Position numbers and translations under genes: made by a program. The notes beneath the pieces are model-generated. The model had not been told where the DNA came from and ran no database searches. It worked only from the letters and a program-made list of their open reading frames with translations. A stretch of 64,000 bases of DNA from Symsagittifera roscoffensis (lineage: Eukaryota; Xenacoelomorpha; Acoela; Convolutidae), in assembly GCF_963678635.1 (NCBI RefSeq), contig NC_087062.1, positions 21,689,789 to 21,753,788 on the forward strand, written 5' to 3'. Position 1 is the stretch's first letter. Each line of letters begins with the position of its first letter. Positions 1 to 9,731 of this stretch are shown piece after piece.

Positions 1-2
1 GA

Positions 3-410
3 ACATGTGCGATAGCAATCACAGCAGACATGAGTTTTAGGACAGCGTTAGCGGCAGATTTTAAGAGAGAATACAAAAACGTGGAATTCCTTTGGAAGCA
101 AAGACCAGGGATAAGGGGCGTAGCAGCCTTACCTCCGGCGGCGTCGGAGATACCGGGAAAATACTTGTGCTTCTTGGTAACGAGGGCGACGGAGAAACAG
201 CACGTGGACCCAGAGAACCTAGTCTTGTCTTTGACGAGGCTGAGGGACTTCCTTGTCGAAATGGACGTGAAGGAGCTCTCGCTTCCAGTGTACGATCCAA
301 ACAGAGGAAGACTGCATCCTCGGGAATTGTACGCGCTTGTACACGTGATATTCTCTGATACGAACATACAAGTATATCTACATAAGAAATATTACTTAAG
401 TATAGGCTGA
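3..410 (+). CDS. Element A: C-terminal macro domain of retroelement Pol (5' end outside window)
   Basis: The frame is open from the left window edge to a TGA at 408-410, so this is the tail of a longer polyprotein. It matches the last ~130 residues of element B's Pol almost residue for residue, with the same ending (HKKYYLSI plus one residue). The pattern fits a macro domain of the TARG1/OARD1 type: a CAIAITAD strand, ADFKREYKN, GKYLCFLVT, LTRLRDFLVE, LPVYDPNRG and a final strand before the end. These enzymes bind ADP-ribose and remove it from proteins. The family's lysine in the xLVTK position is Arg here (LVTRAT), and the loop that carries the catalytic Asp in TARG1 reads DPNRG, so activity is doubtful (family residues recalled, not searched). 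Methionine 30 is internal, not the start. Confidence 0.75.
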   Translation, partial: TCAIAITADMSFRTALAADFKREYKNVEFLWKQRPGIRGVAALPPAASEIPGKYLCFLVTRATEKQHVDPENLVLSLTRLRDFLVEMDVKELSLPVYDPNRGRLHPRELYALVHVIFSDTNIQVYLHKKYYLSIG

Positions 411-796
411 GTGATGTGCGAGAGAGTGTTAGGCCAAAGACTAAGTTGTATGTAAAATGTGATATGTGTGTTATGTTATGTTATGTGTTAGGTTATTAAG
501 ATCATGGGTAAGTAGGGGTTAGTGACCATGAACAACTAAATGACAATCTTGGGAATAGATCCAAAGTTTGGAATGTCCAATCCTAGGTCGAATTTCAAAA
601 TTTTAATTGATTTTAATAAATTTTAGGACAAATATCTTTTTATCTGAACTGTTTTTAAGCAAATTTTAACGATATATGTTAAGGTGAATCAGACAAGTGT
701 GATATTTGTGACTTCTTTTCTAGATCCTGATTGATCAATTAATAGCTCACTTGAGTCAAATATCGAATCGAATCAAATCAAACCTGAAAGAATAGA
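411..796 (+). other. Element A spacer between pol and accessory ORFs
   Basis: AT-rich noncoding spacer with short TATGT/TTATG repeats near 450-500. Element B has an equivalent spacer of similar length (27013-27456). A subgenomic or spliced leader acceptor for the accessory ORFs could lie here, but I see no convincing signal. Confidence 0.5.
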
Positions 797-3016
797 ATGG
801 ACAACTTCAACTTGGATGAATTGATGGACCTGGCAGAGGCATATGTAGGACCGATGATAGATGCGATCTATCGTCGGCTGATCGATCGAGACTTCGCTCT
901 GGAGGACCCAGAGGTAGTCATGTTGCTGACCGCCCTGATCAACATCTTGGGGCACGACAACCGTGGGGATCGCCCCACGGAAGTCCTGTTGATGGCAGCA
1001 TATGGAGAAAGAGGAGTACTAGACCGCCCGAGAGTGATGAGGTGGAGAAACGGGGCTCTCTCAGGGAGTGACTTGGCGAATGAGCCTGGATTGGGAAGTT
1101 CTAGGACTTACCAACCAGGTGAGATGCCAATGCCCTCCAAGCCCAAACCTGGGCTGACGAGAATGCATCGGGAGATGAACAGCGAGGCGACCTCGTCTGG
1201 TTCACCACTGAGAGCAGCTGTGCCACCAAAAAGGGCGAAAGTAGCACAGAAGGTTCAGACGAACCAAACCATGCAAGATCTGGATGAGATGAACGATGAG
1301 CTGAAAAGTACAAAGAAGGAGCTGGACGAGATGACCAGAAGCATGCTCCAGATGGAGGAAGATCGGGGCATGTGGAGAAAGTTGTTTGAAGACTGCAACA
1401 AAAAGCAGGGTCAAGAGATTGAGCGCTTGAGGCAGGAATACAAAGAGCGATCGGAGCAGATGGCGTTGACAACGGCCGTGGAGAAAGTGATACCTGCAAG
1501 GGATATTCCTCGTGGGCAGTCCCCGATGGAGCTCTTGACGCCTAGAGAAATGAGTCAAACAACGGAGACACGACCTCCAGTAGAGACAAACCGAGTAACG
1601 ATCCCGGATCCTAGTGACACCTTGGGTGACCCCGTCGTAGAACAGACAGTGAGGAAACTGACAGAGACAGCGGGACGACTGGTCGCTAACAAGAATGCGC
1701 CATGTTCCCGGGTGACTGCACTCTATGGAACGATTGACGATACGGGCAGAGTACAACTCTCCCAGACCGTGATCAGACAAGGGATAAGTAACGTGACACC
1801 ACTCATGGGGAGCTCGAGAATCCCAGAGAGGAAAGTACGAAAGATGCCAGCGAAGAAAGTGTCTCGCATAATAGACGTGCAGAAGAATAATCAATTGAAA
1901 TACAACTTCACGGGAGTTCCGGAGACAGATCCGAGGGCCTGCTTCAATCGAGCTATCTGGAGCCCGGCTGTAAACCTGCAGCAACCACCACTCGGGACAT
2001 CTCATCTGATATTGGGAGACTGCTTGGTCAGAGTGCTGTCGAATTTGAGGACCTCGTGGGTCACCACGGTGATGGCCTTTGGAGGAGCGACAATAGCCCA
2101 GTTATATCGGATGGTGGAACTGATGAATCCAGGGAGGATTCCCAATGTGATGATCTTAGTTGGGACGAATGACATCTGCAGAGGTTCAGACGAGAAGGAA
2201 GCACTATGGGAGTCAATGATGGTGTGTTTGTTTACTACCCTCTGTCAGAAATTCAGATGCGCGGTACTGACCGTTTGCACTGTGCCAATGAATACGAGAA
2301 GCCTGACAGCCTCAGGAAGAAGACACAACGAGGGCGTCGTAAGATGGAACAACATCTTGAGGAACCTAGCAAGTCGAAATGCCGGAAGGATGATCCTCAT
2401 GGACATCGAACATGAGTTGAGAGCCATGGATCAAGCCAGACTGACCACGGATGGCATACACTTCGACAGTATTGAAGGACAAGCTTGGTTGAATCGAGTC
2501 TTCCAAGAGCGGTTGGACGAGCTGGAAGCAGAACTCTTTGACACAGGAGTGCTGAAGGAAGAAGGAACAGTGAGTGACGCGGTGATTACCACCTTTGTGC
2601 CTCCTAGCTTGGAAACACGCTTGGGTACGGTCCCGGTCGTCACAAACTACAGGCAACAAAGCTCCAGCGAACCAGGTCGAAGAACAGACGTACAGGATCG
2701 ATTGGGAGAAGCACCGATGAGGAGGACTATTCATCCTAGGAGAAGAATAGGACCTGTTAACCCAATCGAAGAAACAGCAGGCACATCTAGATCGGACACT
2801 AGATCGGAGACGACGAGTACCAGTCGAGAGGAGAGACCGAGCAGAGGCTCATTGATGTGGTCGAGACCCATACCGTCTCCCTGGCATGTATACAAAGACG
2901 AACTAATGAAGCTGGATCTTCAGAGAGTAAGCTTCATCGAAGATGCAAGGAGGATGCTGAATGGAGCGATGCTATCCGTCAGCAGATTGTACTCGATAAC
3001 CGGCGTATCTGGTTGA
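797..3016 (+). CDS. Element A accessory ORF1: coiled coil plus SGNH-hydrolase-like domain
   Basis: This 739-residue ORF lies in the position where env would be. The start at 797 is supported by element B, whose homologue also begins ~20 codons before the shared LIDRDF segment. Residues ~1-130 are a conserved N-terminal domain. Residues ~155-235 are a charged, probably coiled-coil stretch. Residues ~400-590 resemble an SGNH/GDSL hydrolase: block I ILGDC at ~405, a glycine block FGGAT, block III GTND at 456-459 and block V DGIH at 552-555. The normal nucleophile Ser (GDS) is Cys here (GDC). SGNH proteins are esterases or lipases; related domains occur in ORF1 of some LINEs. The C-terminal ~150 residues are basic and low complexity. 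The frame ends at 3016, where a second reading frame takes over. The substrate is unknown. Confidence 0.7.
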   Translation: MDNFNLDELMDLAEAYVGPMIDAIYRRLIDRDFALEDPEVVMLLTALINILGHDNRGDRPTEVLLMAAYGERGVLDRPRVMRWRNGALSGSDLANEPGLGSSRTYQPGEMPMPSKPKPGLTRMHREMNSEATSSGSPLRAAVPPKRAKVAQKVQTNQTMQDLDEMNDELKSTKKELDEMTRSMLQMEEDRGMWRKLFEDCNKKQGQEIERLRQEYKERSEQMALTTAVEKVIPARDIPRGQSPMELLTPREMSQTTETRPPVETNRVTIPDPSDTLGDPVVEQTVRKLTETAGRLVANKNAPCSRVTALYGTIDDTGRVQLSQTVIRQGISNVTPLMGSSRIPERKVRKMPAKKVSRIIDVQKNNQLKYNFTGVPETDPRACFNRAIWSPAVNLQQPPLGTSHLILGDCLVRVLSNLRTSWVTTVMAFGGATIAQLYRMVELMNPGRIPNVMILVGTNDICRGSDEKEALWESMMVCLFTTLCQKFRCAVLTVCTVPMNTRSLTASGRRHNEGVVRWNNILRNLASRNAGRMILMDIEHELRAMDQARLTTDGIHFDSIEGQAWLNRVFQERLDELEAELFDTGVLKEEGTVSDAVITTFVPPSLETRLGTVPVVTNYRQQSSSEPGRRTDVQDRLGEAPMRRTIHPRRRIGPVNPIEETAGTSRSDTRSETTSTSREERPSRGSLMWSRPIPSPWHVYKDELMKLDLQRVSFIEDARRMLNGAMLSVSRLYSITGVSG

Positions 3017-4335
3017 TAGCCGCTAGCATAAATTTCAGCTCCACGACGGCCTTGAGATTTGCTGACTTGGAGGGACTGCCCTCTAACAACACGATGGGAC
3101 CAGTGAATGCGAGACCGTTGCAAGATGTGAGGTTGAACCATGATGAGGGGAATCGTGAAGAGAGACCAGGAAGATTCCTGACGACGAGAGCGCCGATTGG
3201 ACAACACGTGAAGATATTCAAGCAGCTGACGACACCACCTGGTTATGTGAAGGAAATAGTGTACCCAAAACTAGTGAACCAAGATGGTGATGCCCAGAGA
3301 TATGGCGGATTGACAGCGATAAAGAAAGATGAAACCATCTTCGCCGCCTATGACAAAGCAGAGATGAGGAAGGCCAAAATTATGGTAGTAGCGAATTCAG
3401 AGTTCGTGTACACTTCCAAGTCTTTGTTTTGGCCGGACGTCATAATGTTGGCAGCGGTCGACCTGGACCTACTGCAATCAGTATCTTTGGCTATAGGGGT
3501 ACAAAGGCAGACGGACATGAATCCAATTACAATTGTGTTTGCTGGCATTAATGACCATCTACACAGTAGAGGTTTTCTGAGCAGACTCAGAGATCCTACA
3601 ACAGCAGAAAACGCAGTATGGCCAGCGATAAAAGACATCCTTGAGTCGATGGGTGAAGTGGTGGATGCAACGAAGGAGGGGTCATTCAATAAAGTGGCAT
3701 TGAGAGTAGTATTCGCGTTGTCTCCGGGATATGCACATCTCCCGGATGGACTGAGATTCGTGTATGCAATTGTGGCCTTGCTCTCGGAAGGAAAATATGA
3801 TGTGATCATATCAGCTCCGAATCGCCTGATAGAAATGGAGAATCTGAGGCCACTTAAGTCTGAACTGCCTGCAGTATGGTCAGATATCTCAAATGCGATG
3901 AGAGGATTCAAAGATCACGCGCTACACATGTTAGTGTTGGACGAAGTGCTGGGGTTGGAACTGTCCAATTTCAGTCGACAACTCAAACTGAAACCGGGAA
4001 TAGACGACGACCATCGAGTGATCGCGGCAATGTCCAACGACTTATGGTTCCGGGCAATGGAAGTGACAGGTGAAGACACAAGAAGGAAAAATTCACTGGA
4101 GACAAGAGCTCATCTGGAGGCGATGATTCTGAGAACCAAACCGGAAGCCTACCAGTGGCTACACCTGAACCCTAGAGTAGCGGCATTGGGTGCAGATGCT
4201 TTTGAGCAAGGCCCCGTGATGATCGCGAAGATGCATGCCTACTTGTTGAAGGAGGTGAACCTGGCGGAAAATGCCGGAGAAAAGACTGCCGAGTTTGTAA
4301 ACAGAATGTGTCAGATTACTCTGGAAACCTTCTAG
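2857..4335 (+). CDS. Element A accessory ORF2: second SGNH-like domain
   Basis: The open frame overlaps the end of ORF1 by 160 bases in the -1 frame. The first methionine outside the overlap is at 3094, so the start is unsettled. A -1 frameshift from ORF1 or a decay mutation are both possible; I see no clear slippery heptamer. The ~490 residues include a segment FAGINDHLHSRG near residue ~230, which looks like SGNH block III (GxND) after a hydrophobic strand. A convincing block V (DxxH) is missing, so this may be a non-catalytic SGNH fold. The remainder is helical in character and not recognised. It ends in a TAG, and the same frame continues into the next ORF. Element B lacks this part altogether. 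Confidence 0.6.
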   Translation: MVETHTVSLACIQRRTNEAGSSESKLHRRCKEDAEWSDAIRQQIVLDNRRIWLIAASINFSSTTALRFADLEGLPSNNTMGPVNARPLQDVRLNHDEGNREERPGRFLTTRAPIGQHVKIFKQLTTPPGYVKEIVYPKLVNQDGDAQRYGGLTAIKKDETIFAAYDKAEMRKAKIMVVANSEFVYTSKSLFWPDVIMLAAVDLDLLQSVSLAIGVQRQTDMNPITIVFAGINDHLHSRGFLSRLRDPTTAENAVWPAIKDILESMGEVVDATKEGSFNKVALRVVFALSPGYAHLPDGLRFVYAIVALLSEGKYDVIISAPNRLIEMENLRPLKSELPAVWSDISNAMRGFKDHALHMLVLDEVLGLELSNFSRQLKLKPGIDDDHRVIAAMSNDLWFRAMEVTGEDTRRKNSLETRAHLEAMILRTKPEAYQWLHLNPRVAALGADAFEQGPVMIAKMHAYLLKEVNLAENAGEKTAEFVNRMCQITLETF

Positions 4336-4344
4336 ACCCAGGAA

Positions 4345-5100
4345 ATGAAAGGACAGGAGGGCTTTGAAAGGACAGACAGCATGCTAGAAGGGTTGGGAGC
4401 CGGATGGACCGCGTCCTTCTTGGCAAAAATCTATCCGAAAGTCTCGCACTATTTGATAAAGGAATTCCTTCAAGCAGTGGTGAGAGTATCGATAGTGGAA
4501 CTAATAGCCTTATTCGTGACATTCGGAGCGGAGAGTTTCGTGAAAGGACCGGCGATGCTGCTCACCGATGGAATTCAGAACCTGCGGCTAGATGGACTTC
4601 TGACATTGATCGCAATTACCCACGGAAACTTGGGAGGACTAATGGAACTGGCACGTTGTCCAGAGCAGATGAAAGAGAGAGTGAGGAACTTGGATATGAA
4701 GAAATCCACGGACTCGTGGGACAAGATAAGAGACCTGAGACACACTCTTATCCAGTATCTCTTACAACAAAATCGCTTTGGAACGGGAGAAGACGAGACG
4801 ATTGAAAGAGAAGAAGATGTTAAACGACATGTTGGAGGCATGCCACTGTTAACTGATCTGAGCTTGGCTATGAGAACCGATCCCTTGGCGCTGATCAGAG
4901 GAGTCACGGAGTTCGTGACAGTGATCTATGGACCAGCAGTCACGTTTGCGTTCCCTGACGTTAAAGTGGAAGCATATAGGAGGTCGGTGCTGCACCTGAA
5001 CCTCATATCGGCAGTGGACGGTAGTACACTGAACTGGTGTGAGCAGCACACATTGCGGGAGCTCATGAGTGAAGATCTATTATTTGCGAAAATATCGTAG
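4345..5100 (+). CDS. Element A accessory ORF3, function unknown
   Basis: This 251-residue ORF is in the same reading frame as the ORFs before and after it, separated from them only by TAG codons at 4333-4335 and 5098-5100. It is probably the middle part of one long protein, or it is reached by readthrough. Residues ~35-95 are moderately hydrophobic (VELIALFVTFGAESF, LLTLIAITHGNL) but not clearly transmembrane. A basic and acidic helix follows near residues 105-170. I do not recognise the family and element B has no counterpart. Confidence 0.55.
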   Translation: MKGQEGFERTDSMLEGLGAGWTASFLAKIYPKVSHYLIKEFLQAVVRVSIVELIALFVTFGAESFVKGPAMLLTDGIQNLRLDGLLTLIAITHGNLGGLMELARCPEQMKERVRNLDMKKSTDSWDKIRDLRHTLIQYLLQQNRFGTGEDETIEREEDVKRHVGGMPLLTDLSLAMRTDPLALIRGVTEFVTVIYGPAVTFAFPDVKVEAYRRSVLHLNLISAVDGSTLNWCEQHTLRELMSEDLLFAKIS

Positions 5101-5145
5101 CCAGAGACGACAGTCATCAATTTTGACCGTCACTTCCGTGACCGC

Positions 5146-8100
5146 ATGGGAGAAGTAGAAAGAGGACACATCGAGGTGTTTCCAAGGCTTTGGAATCTGA
5201 GGCCCTATGATAAAACGAATGGTGAAATAACCAGAGTGCCTCGTCTCACTGCAGCATATCACAAAGTGAGAGAAGAGACGATGGACTGGGGTGATTACAA
5301 GAAGCTGCCGGAGGCAATCCCTGAATTCCCTCTGATAAGAAGGATGTTGCTCGCAGCAGTCTCCGTGGTACAGACTCCTAGATTGGGAGCATTCGAAGCC
5401 AATGAAAGGAGAGTAGGGAATTTCGTGGGAACCATGGATCCATACTTTGTAGGGAGAAATGCCGCCGTGTTACAGTACACACGATTCGCATACACGGATC
5501 AAGCGACGAGAAGGCGAATAAGCAACGCCGCAACTACCAAGCCTGGAAGATTTGATGAGGAATGGAAGGGATTAGGTTTAGCTCCGATGAGGATGAGAGG
5601 CAGGACCGAATTGCCTGAAGCCTCATTAATCCTGACCAGTGTGAAAAAGGAGATGAAAGTGGGAGGAATATTGCAGACGAGAACTTTTCTAGCACCCTTC
5701 GGCTGCGAAGAAATCAAAGTGGTCCATGGAGAAGAGGAAGATAAATCGGCCGGTACACTGCTCATACCGAGATTCCAGGAAGAAGCCGACAATGACGAAC
5801 AAGGACCATCGAGCCCGAACAAAGATAAATCTGAAGGAAATGACGGACAGAGTGGAAGCCGTCAAACCGAAGAACCCATGCAACAAGATCAAGCTGGTGG
5901 GGAAGACGACAGGGCATCGACAGGAGGAACATCCAGCCTGGATTTCAATATCTTCAGTGATCTCGAGAATAATGCAGACACGTTGGAAACGACTGAGCCA
6001 GCGGATGAAGGCATCTCGACACTGGAGCTTCCGTCAGCCTTTATGGAAATGAAACGGAATTTGCCGGAGAGCAGCTCTCCTGGCAATTCAAGAAATAACG
6101 ACCAGAGAATCCTTATGGAATCACCTCGGAGGAGAAAAATAGAGGCCTCAGCCAGAGTACCTTTCTTGGGAACGCTGCCCGAAGAAGAATGGGAAGTACA
6201 TCACCGAGACCACGAGAGTAGGACGGGATGCAAGCTGGACAGAGTGGCGTTTATGGAAGAAGTCTGGACCGTGGTTCAAAGCTATGGGACTCAGTCTATT
6301 CTAAAAACGGGTCTCAACCAACCCTTGATGAGAGAAGTGCTTGACAAGCTTGATGAGTGTGAGGGGAGACTGAGTGAGTTGTTGATCGACTCAGCCACTG
6401 ATGAGAGTGAAGCGAATTCTCCCATCAAGATGACACCGCAGGACGATGAAGGAGAGGTGGTGTATCTGTCAAGAACCAGGAGAGGGACGATGCGATCAAA
6501 AATGGTGATTGATAAAATCAATGCGATGAAAATGAAGTTAGGCAGCAGAGTAATGCCGAGGAGAGTTGGAAAGACGAAGGTGGATTCAGAAATATCGATG
6601 AAAGCTGGTAATTCAGCGAAAAGGAAACGAGTTGAGGAGGTCATGGATTTGGGGCAAGGTGATTATCGATTGTCTGGCACAGATAGAATATTAACTGATA
6701 TAGCGATGGTGCCACCCATTCTCATGACGGGGATAAAGTCAACCGGTTATAAATCCAAAAGGAGTGACCGCACTCTGACTGGAGCAGCCTTAGAAATGGA
6801 AATACTCAGCCAATGTGGAGAGAGCAAAATGAAAGACTTCAAGCCATCTCCCATGAATCATGGAAAGGGAAGTGTCGCAGGACAACTAACACCAGTGGAA
6901 TACAACCGACTGACAGTGTCGGAGACTGTGTCGATAGATGAACCCACCGGTGGATACATGGAGATGTTGGAATACCGAAACTCGGCTAGAGGGTATGTAA
7001 TGGCCCTGGAAGACGAAAAAGCCATGGAGGGTTATCTAGAAACGATGTTGCAAGGCACCACCCTCAAACAGAAGGCGTACGGGACTTTGGCGTCGTCTGA
7101 CATACAGGCGGAAACGATCGAGCAGTTGGTGAGCCTTCCATGGAAAGCAGTAGTGTTGAGGTATTTCGAAGAGGAAATGAGGACTATGCCAAGGATACAT
7201 GCTCTCGTGGCAGTACCTTACGTAAGAACAGAGTCACAACTCAGGTTCGCCTGGTGCATGATGGGACTGATTCGCGAAGAATATGACTCAGAAGAAAGGA
7301 AGAGATCAAAAGAGGAAAAGGTTTTCCTTATGACGAACCTGAGGGATCTGATAGTCCAGGAGGGAGCAGCAGTAGCGTGTGCGAAGCGGAGAGACGCTCT
7401 CTGTTTCATTCGATTCCTGATAGAGCAGATTTCAGTACCTGCATTAAACACTTGTGTTAAAATGTTGAGGGAAGGCGATGAGCGAACGAAAGTCTTATTC
7501 TTGCTAGCACTGCTGGATATGCAGCAAAGTAAACCGATGAGGGTGAACATGAAAGAACCTGAGGAGTTGGAACCCATGAAAAAGATAGACGAAATCAGGA
7601 GATTCTCAAACAAAGAGCTGAGACTCACTAAAGAATCTATGGGAGCATTGCTGAAATCCAGTGAATACTGTGGACCGATCAAGAAGAAATCGTATGGCTA
7701 CGTATCCGGGATCATAGGGATCGCGTACAATCCTTTCCTGAGTGAAGACATACGCGATTGCTTCTTCGATTATGAGCAGGCGGTGTTGCTAAGATTCTGG
7801 ACGTCCAGAATTGTAACGATTAAGGGCGTTAACAATCCACAGGCCAAATTGGGACTGGTCTTGGAAGAAGAGCTGACTGCACCTTCAGTACCAAAATCCG
7901 ACAAAAGAGTGGAGTTTGGGTTGGGATTCTCAGATGAATTACTGAGAACGAGCTTGATGACAGTGTGGGAATTGATGAGGCCATCATGGTGTCCTAGTCC
8001 CAACGCTGACTCAATATTACGGGCGACACAAGACGTACAGAGGGAAATGAATGCAGACTGTAACCTGCGTGACCTCGACATCATATATAACGTGATGATA

Positions 8101-9318
8101 ACAGCCTCTAAGAGCAACGGAGAAGATAAAGTGGAGTTGCCTGGCTGGGGACCAGAAGACTGGGTCAAACCTGGTAGCTGTCTGGCGGAAGTCTGTGGAC
8201 TGGAGGGTCACGTTTGTGGAGGTTTGGACTGTGTGAAGACCCTGGAGAAACAACACAAGCAATTGGCGGTATTGTTTGGAAATGTAGTGATGAAAGCTAG
8301 AACAGAAACGGAACTGATAGCAGATTGCCATGGAGGAACCGATGTGAATCTAGTGACTGCACTAGGATTTTACAGTATGTTTGGTTCTCTAGAGTCACTA
8401 TTGAATCTAGAACAGAAACATGAGATGGTCACAGCCATCAGTGTAGAAGTATTCCCAGGAGTTCTGCAGACTGAACAGAAATACATAGGGAAATGGAGGG
8501 AAGCAATCGAGACAGAAATGAACATCAGACACAGTGAGACTTATTGTAGACCATCAGGAGCACGATATTTGGTGGGTTCAACGTTGGCTCCAATGTGCAA
8601 GAGCAGATATTCTGTACATTTCGTGGCTGTAGACGTGAAGAGTACAAGAACGATCGTGGATCAAGCCTTCTCAGTGCCGAAGTGTAAGAGATTGGCGAGA
8701 ATGTCTGAAAAGTCTTACGAGTTACTATGTAAGATGTTCTCAGCAGTTCCAGAGAGAACCAAAGAAGAATTGGAGTCAGTACTAGGAAAGAAGTTCATGG
8801 GATATGTGAGTGGGAACTTCAGTGACTTTGAGAGACAGAAACAGAGAGGATCAACTGGCACAGATTACAATGCAGTAGATGAGAATGATGAAGTCCACCG
8901 AGTGATGATGGAAGTGGAACCATTGCTAGAAGCTTCGGGAAAACGTAATTGGAGGAGCATCATGTTGACGCATGACGAGTTTCCTTGCCACTGCTTGCTG
9001 CAGACCTGGTGGTATCCCAAGCGTAGTAATCTGATGTTGATCTGGGACTCTGGAGAGCTGCTCTCCATGGGTTTACCAGATTCATCACAGCCCGTAACGA
9101 TAGTGATAGTGGGAGTTATGATGGCGATACGATGGCTGGAAGCTCATGTGAGAGAAAATAACAGACAGGAGGCGCCGACGAGAGGACAGTTGCAGAAGGT
9201 AGATTGTCTAACAGATTTAGATCTTTTTGAGACAATGTGCAAAGTTCTAAACATTCCGATGGAAGTGAGGAAGATATGGGCAAGAAAACGATTGATGCAT
9301 GGTTCAGAGCTAGCATGA
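5146..9318 (+). CDS. Element A accessory ORF4: large protein conserved between A and B
   Basis: This is a 1390-residue ORF in frame with ORF2 and ORF3. Residues ~1-190 look folded, ~195-370 are an acidic, low-complexity linker, and from ~365 to the end the protein aligns along its whole length with element B (27978-31406). That alignment is the best evidence that it is real coding sequence. Conserved landmarks are YGTQSI, LNQP.MREVL, SQCG, ALCF.RF, YVSGI.G.AYNPF, an invariant-looking ADCHG.TDVNL.TALGF block, SVPKC.RLARMSE and a CHCL.Q block. Cys and His pairs such as GLEGHVC and CHC could bind metal, which is inference. No RT, protease or membrane segments are visible. The frame breaks at ~9298 against B, where A lacks one base, so the true C-terminus lies in the next ORF. 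Confidence 0.7.
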   Translation: MGEVERGHIEVFPRLWNLRPYDKTNGEITRVPRLTAAYHKVREETMDWGDYKKLPEAIPEFPLIRRMLLAAVSVVQTPRLGAFEANERRVGNFVGTMDPYFVGRNAAVLQYTRFAYTDQATRRRISNAATTKPGRFDEEWKGLGLAPMRMRGRTELPEASLILTSVKKEMKVGGILQTRTFLAPFGCEEIKVVHGEEEDKSAGTLLIPRFQEEADNDEQGPSSPNKDKSEGNDGQSGSRQTEEPMQQDQAGGEDDRASTGGTSSLDFNIFSDLENNADTLETTEPADEGISTLELPSAFMEMKRNLPESSSPGNSRNNDQRILMESPRRRKIEASARVPFLGTLPEEEWEVHHRDHESRTGCKLDRVAFMEEVWTVVQSYGTQSILKTGLNQPLMREVLDKLDECEGRLSELLIDSATDESEANSPIKMTPQDDEGEVVYLSRTRRGTMRSKMVIDKINAMKMKLGSRVMPRRVGKTKVDSEISMKAGNSAKRKRVEEVMDLGQGDYRLSGTDRILTDIAMVPPILMTGIKSTGYKSKRSDRTLTGAALEMEILSQCGESKMKDFKPSPMNHGKGSVAGQLTPVEYNRLTVSETVSIDEPTGGYMEMLEYRNSARGYVMALEDEKAMEGYLETMLQGTTLKQKAYGTLASSDIQAETIEQLVSLPWKAVVLRYFEEEMRTMPRIHALVAVPYVRTESQLRFAWCMMGLIREEYDSEERKRSKEEKVFLMTNLRDLIVQEGAAVACAKRRDALCFIRFLIEQISVPALNTCVKMLREGDERTKVLFLLALLDMQQSKPMRVNMKEPEELEPMKKIDEIRRFSNKELRLTKESMGALLKSSEYCGPIKKKSYGYVSGIIGIAYNPFLSEDIRDCFFDYEQAVLLRFWTSRIVTIKGVNNPQAKLGLVLEEELTAPSVPKSDKRVEFGLGFSDELLRTSLMTVWELMRPSWCPSPNADSILRATQDVQREMNADCNLRDLDIIYNVMITASKSNGEDKVELPGWGPEDWVKPGSCLAEVCGLEGHVCGGLDCVKTLEKQHKQLAVLFGNVVMKARTETELIADCHGGTDVNLVTALGFYSMFGSLESLLNLEQKHEMVTAISVEVFPGVLQTEQKYIGKWREAIETEMNIRHSETYCRPSGARYLVGSTLAPMCKSRYSVHFVAVDVKSTRTIVDQAFSVPKCKRLARMSEKSYELLCKMFSAVPERTKEELESVLGKKFMGYVSGNFSDFERQKQRGSTGTDYNAVDENDEVHRVMMEVEPLLEASGKRNWRSIMLTHDEFPCHCLLQTWWYPKRSNLMLIWDSGELLSMGLPDSSQPVTIVIVGVMMAIRWLEAHVRENNRQEAPTRGQLQKVDCLTDLDLFETMCKVLNIPMEVRKIWARKRLMHGSELA

Positions 9319-9731
9319 CTGCATGGTTGTACGAGTATGCCAAAAAGCATATGTCGAAGCACGGCAGGGTGTACAGTGAATATCAGCTGGAAATTGGAGC
9401 AGGAGCTTTCAAGCGAGCTCTCGTGACTCATCGGAATGCAGTGACCACCGCTGTGAAAAGAATTTCCAGGACGAGTGAACGTAGTGGAAAGGAGAAGGCA
9501 GAGATGCTGAAAGAAGATTTGGAGAGAAACGTGACGTTGTGTCTCCACAACAGCTTCTGCAGGAACAGAGAATCTAACGTGGATCCCCTACCTTGTTGTA
9601 AACAAAAGGTGGAAGAGCAGAAGTGTTGGAGGACGGCTTCCAGTAGCGTCAGGATAGCTAACGACGTGTTACAAGATACGGAAACTGAGAGTGCAGAGTC
9701 AGTATCACAGGAGGAAGAGATGGAACATTGA
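9237..9731 (+). pseudogene. Element A: frameshifted C-terminus of accessory ORF4
   Basis: Only the part after ~9300 is likely to be coding. In element B the equivalent residues continue straight on from ORF4, whereas here they are in a different frame. The segment keeps THRNAVTTAVKR, DLERNV.LCLHNSFCRNRE and a Cys-Cys (LPCC), then ends in an acidic tail. The single-base difference at ~9298 (A shorter by one) makes this a decay frameshift rather than a programmed one. Confidence 0.7.

Noticed and set aside
61-358. Shadow frames opposite or alongside the macro domain and other large ORFs
   Set aside because: GC-richer coding sequence leaves other frames open by chance; none shows domain motifs.
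5146-9731. Possible envelope glycoprotein
   Set aside because: No signal peptide, furin-like site, fusion peptide or transmembrane anchor in ORF4, so env is not supported despite the position.
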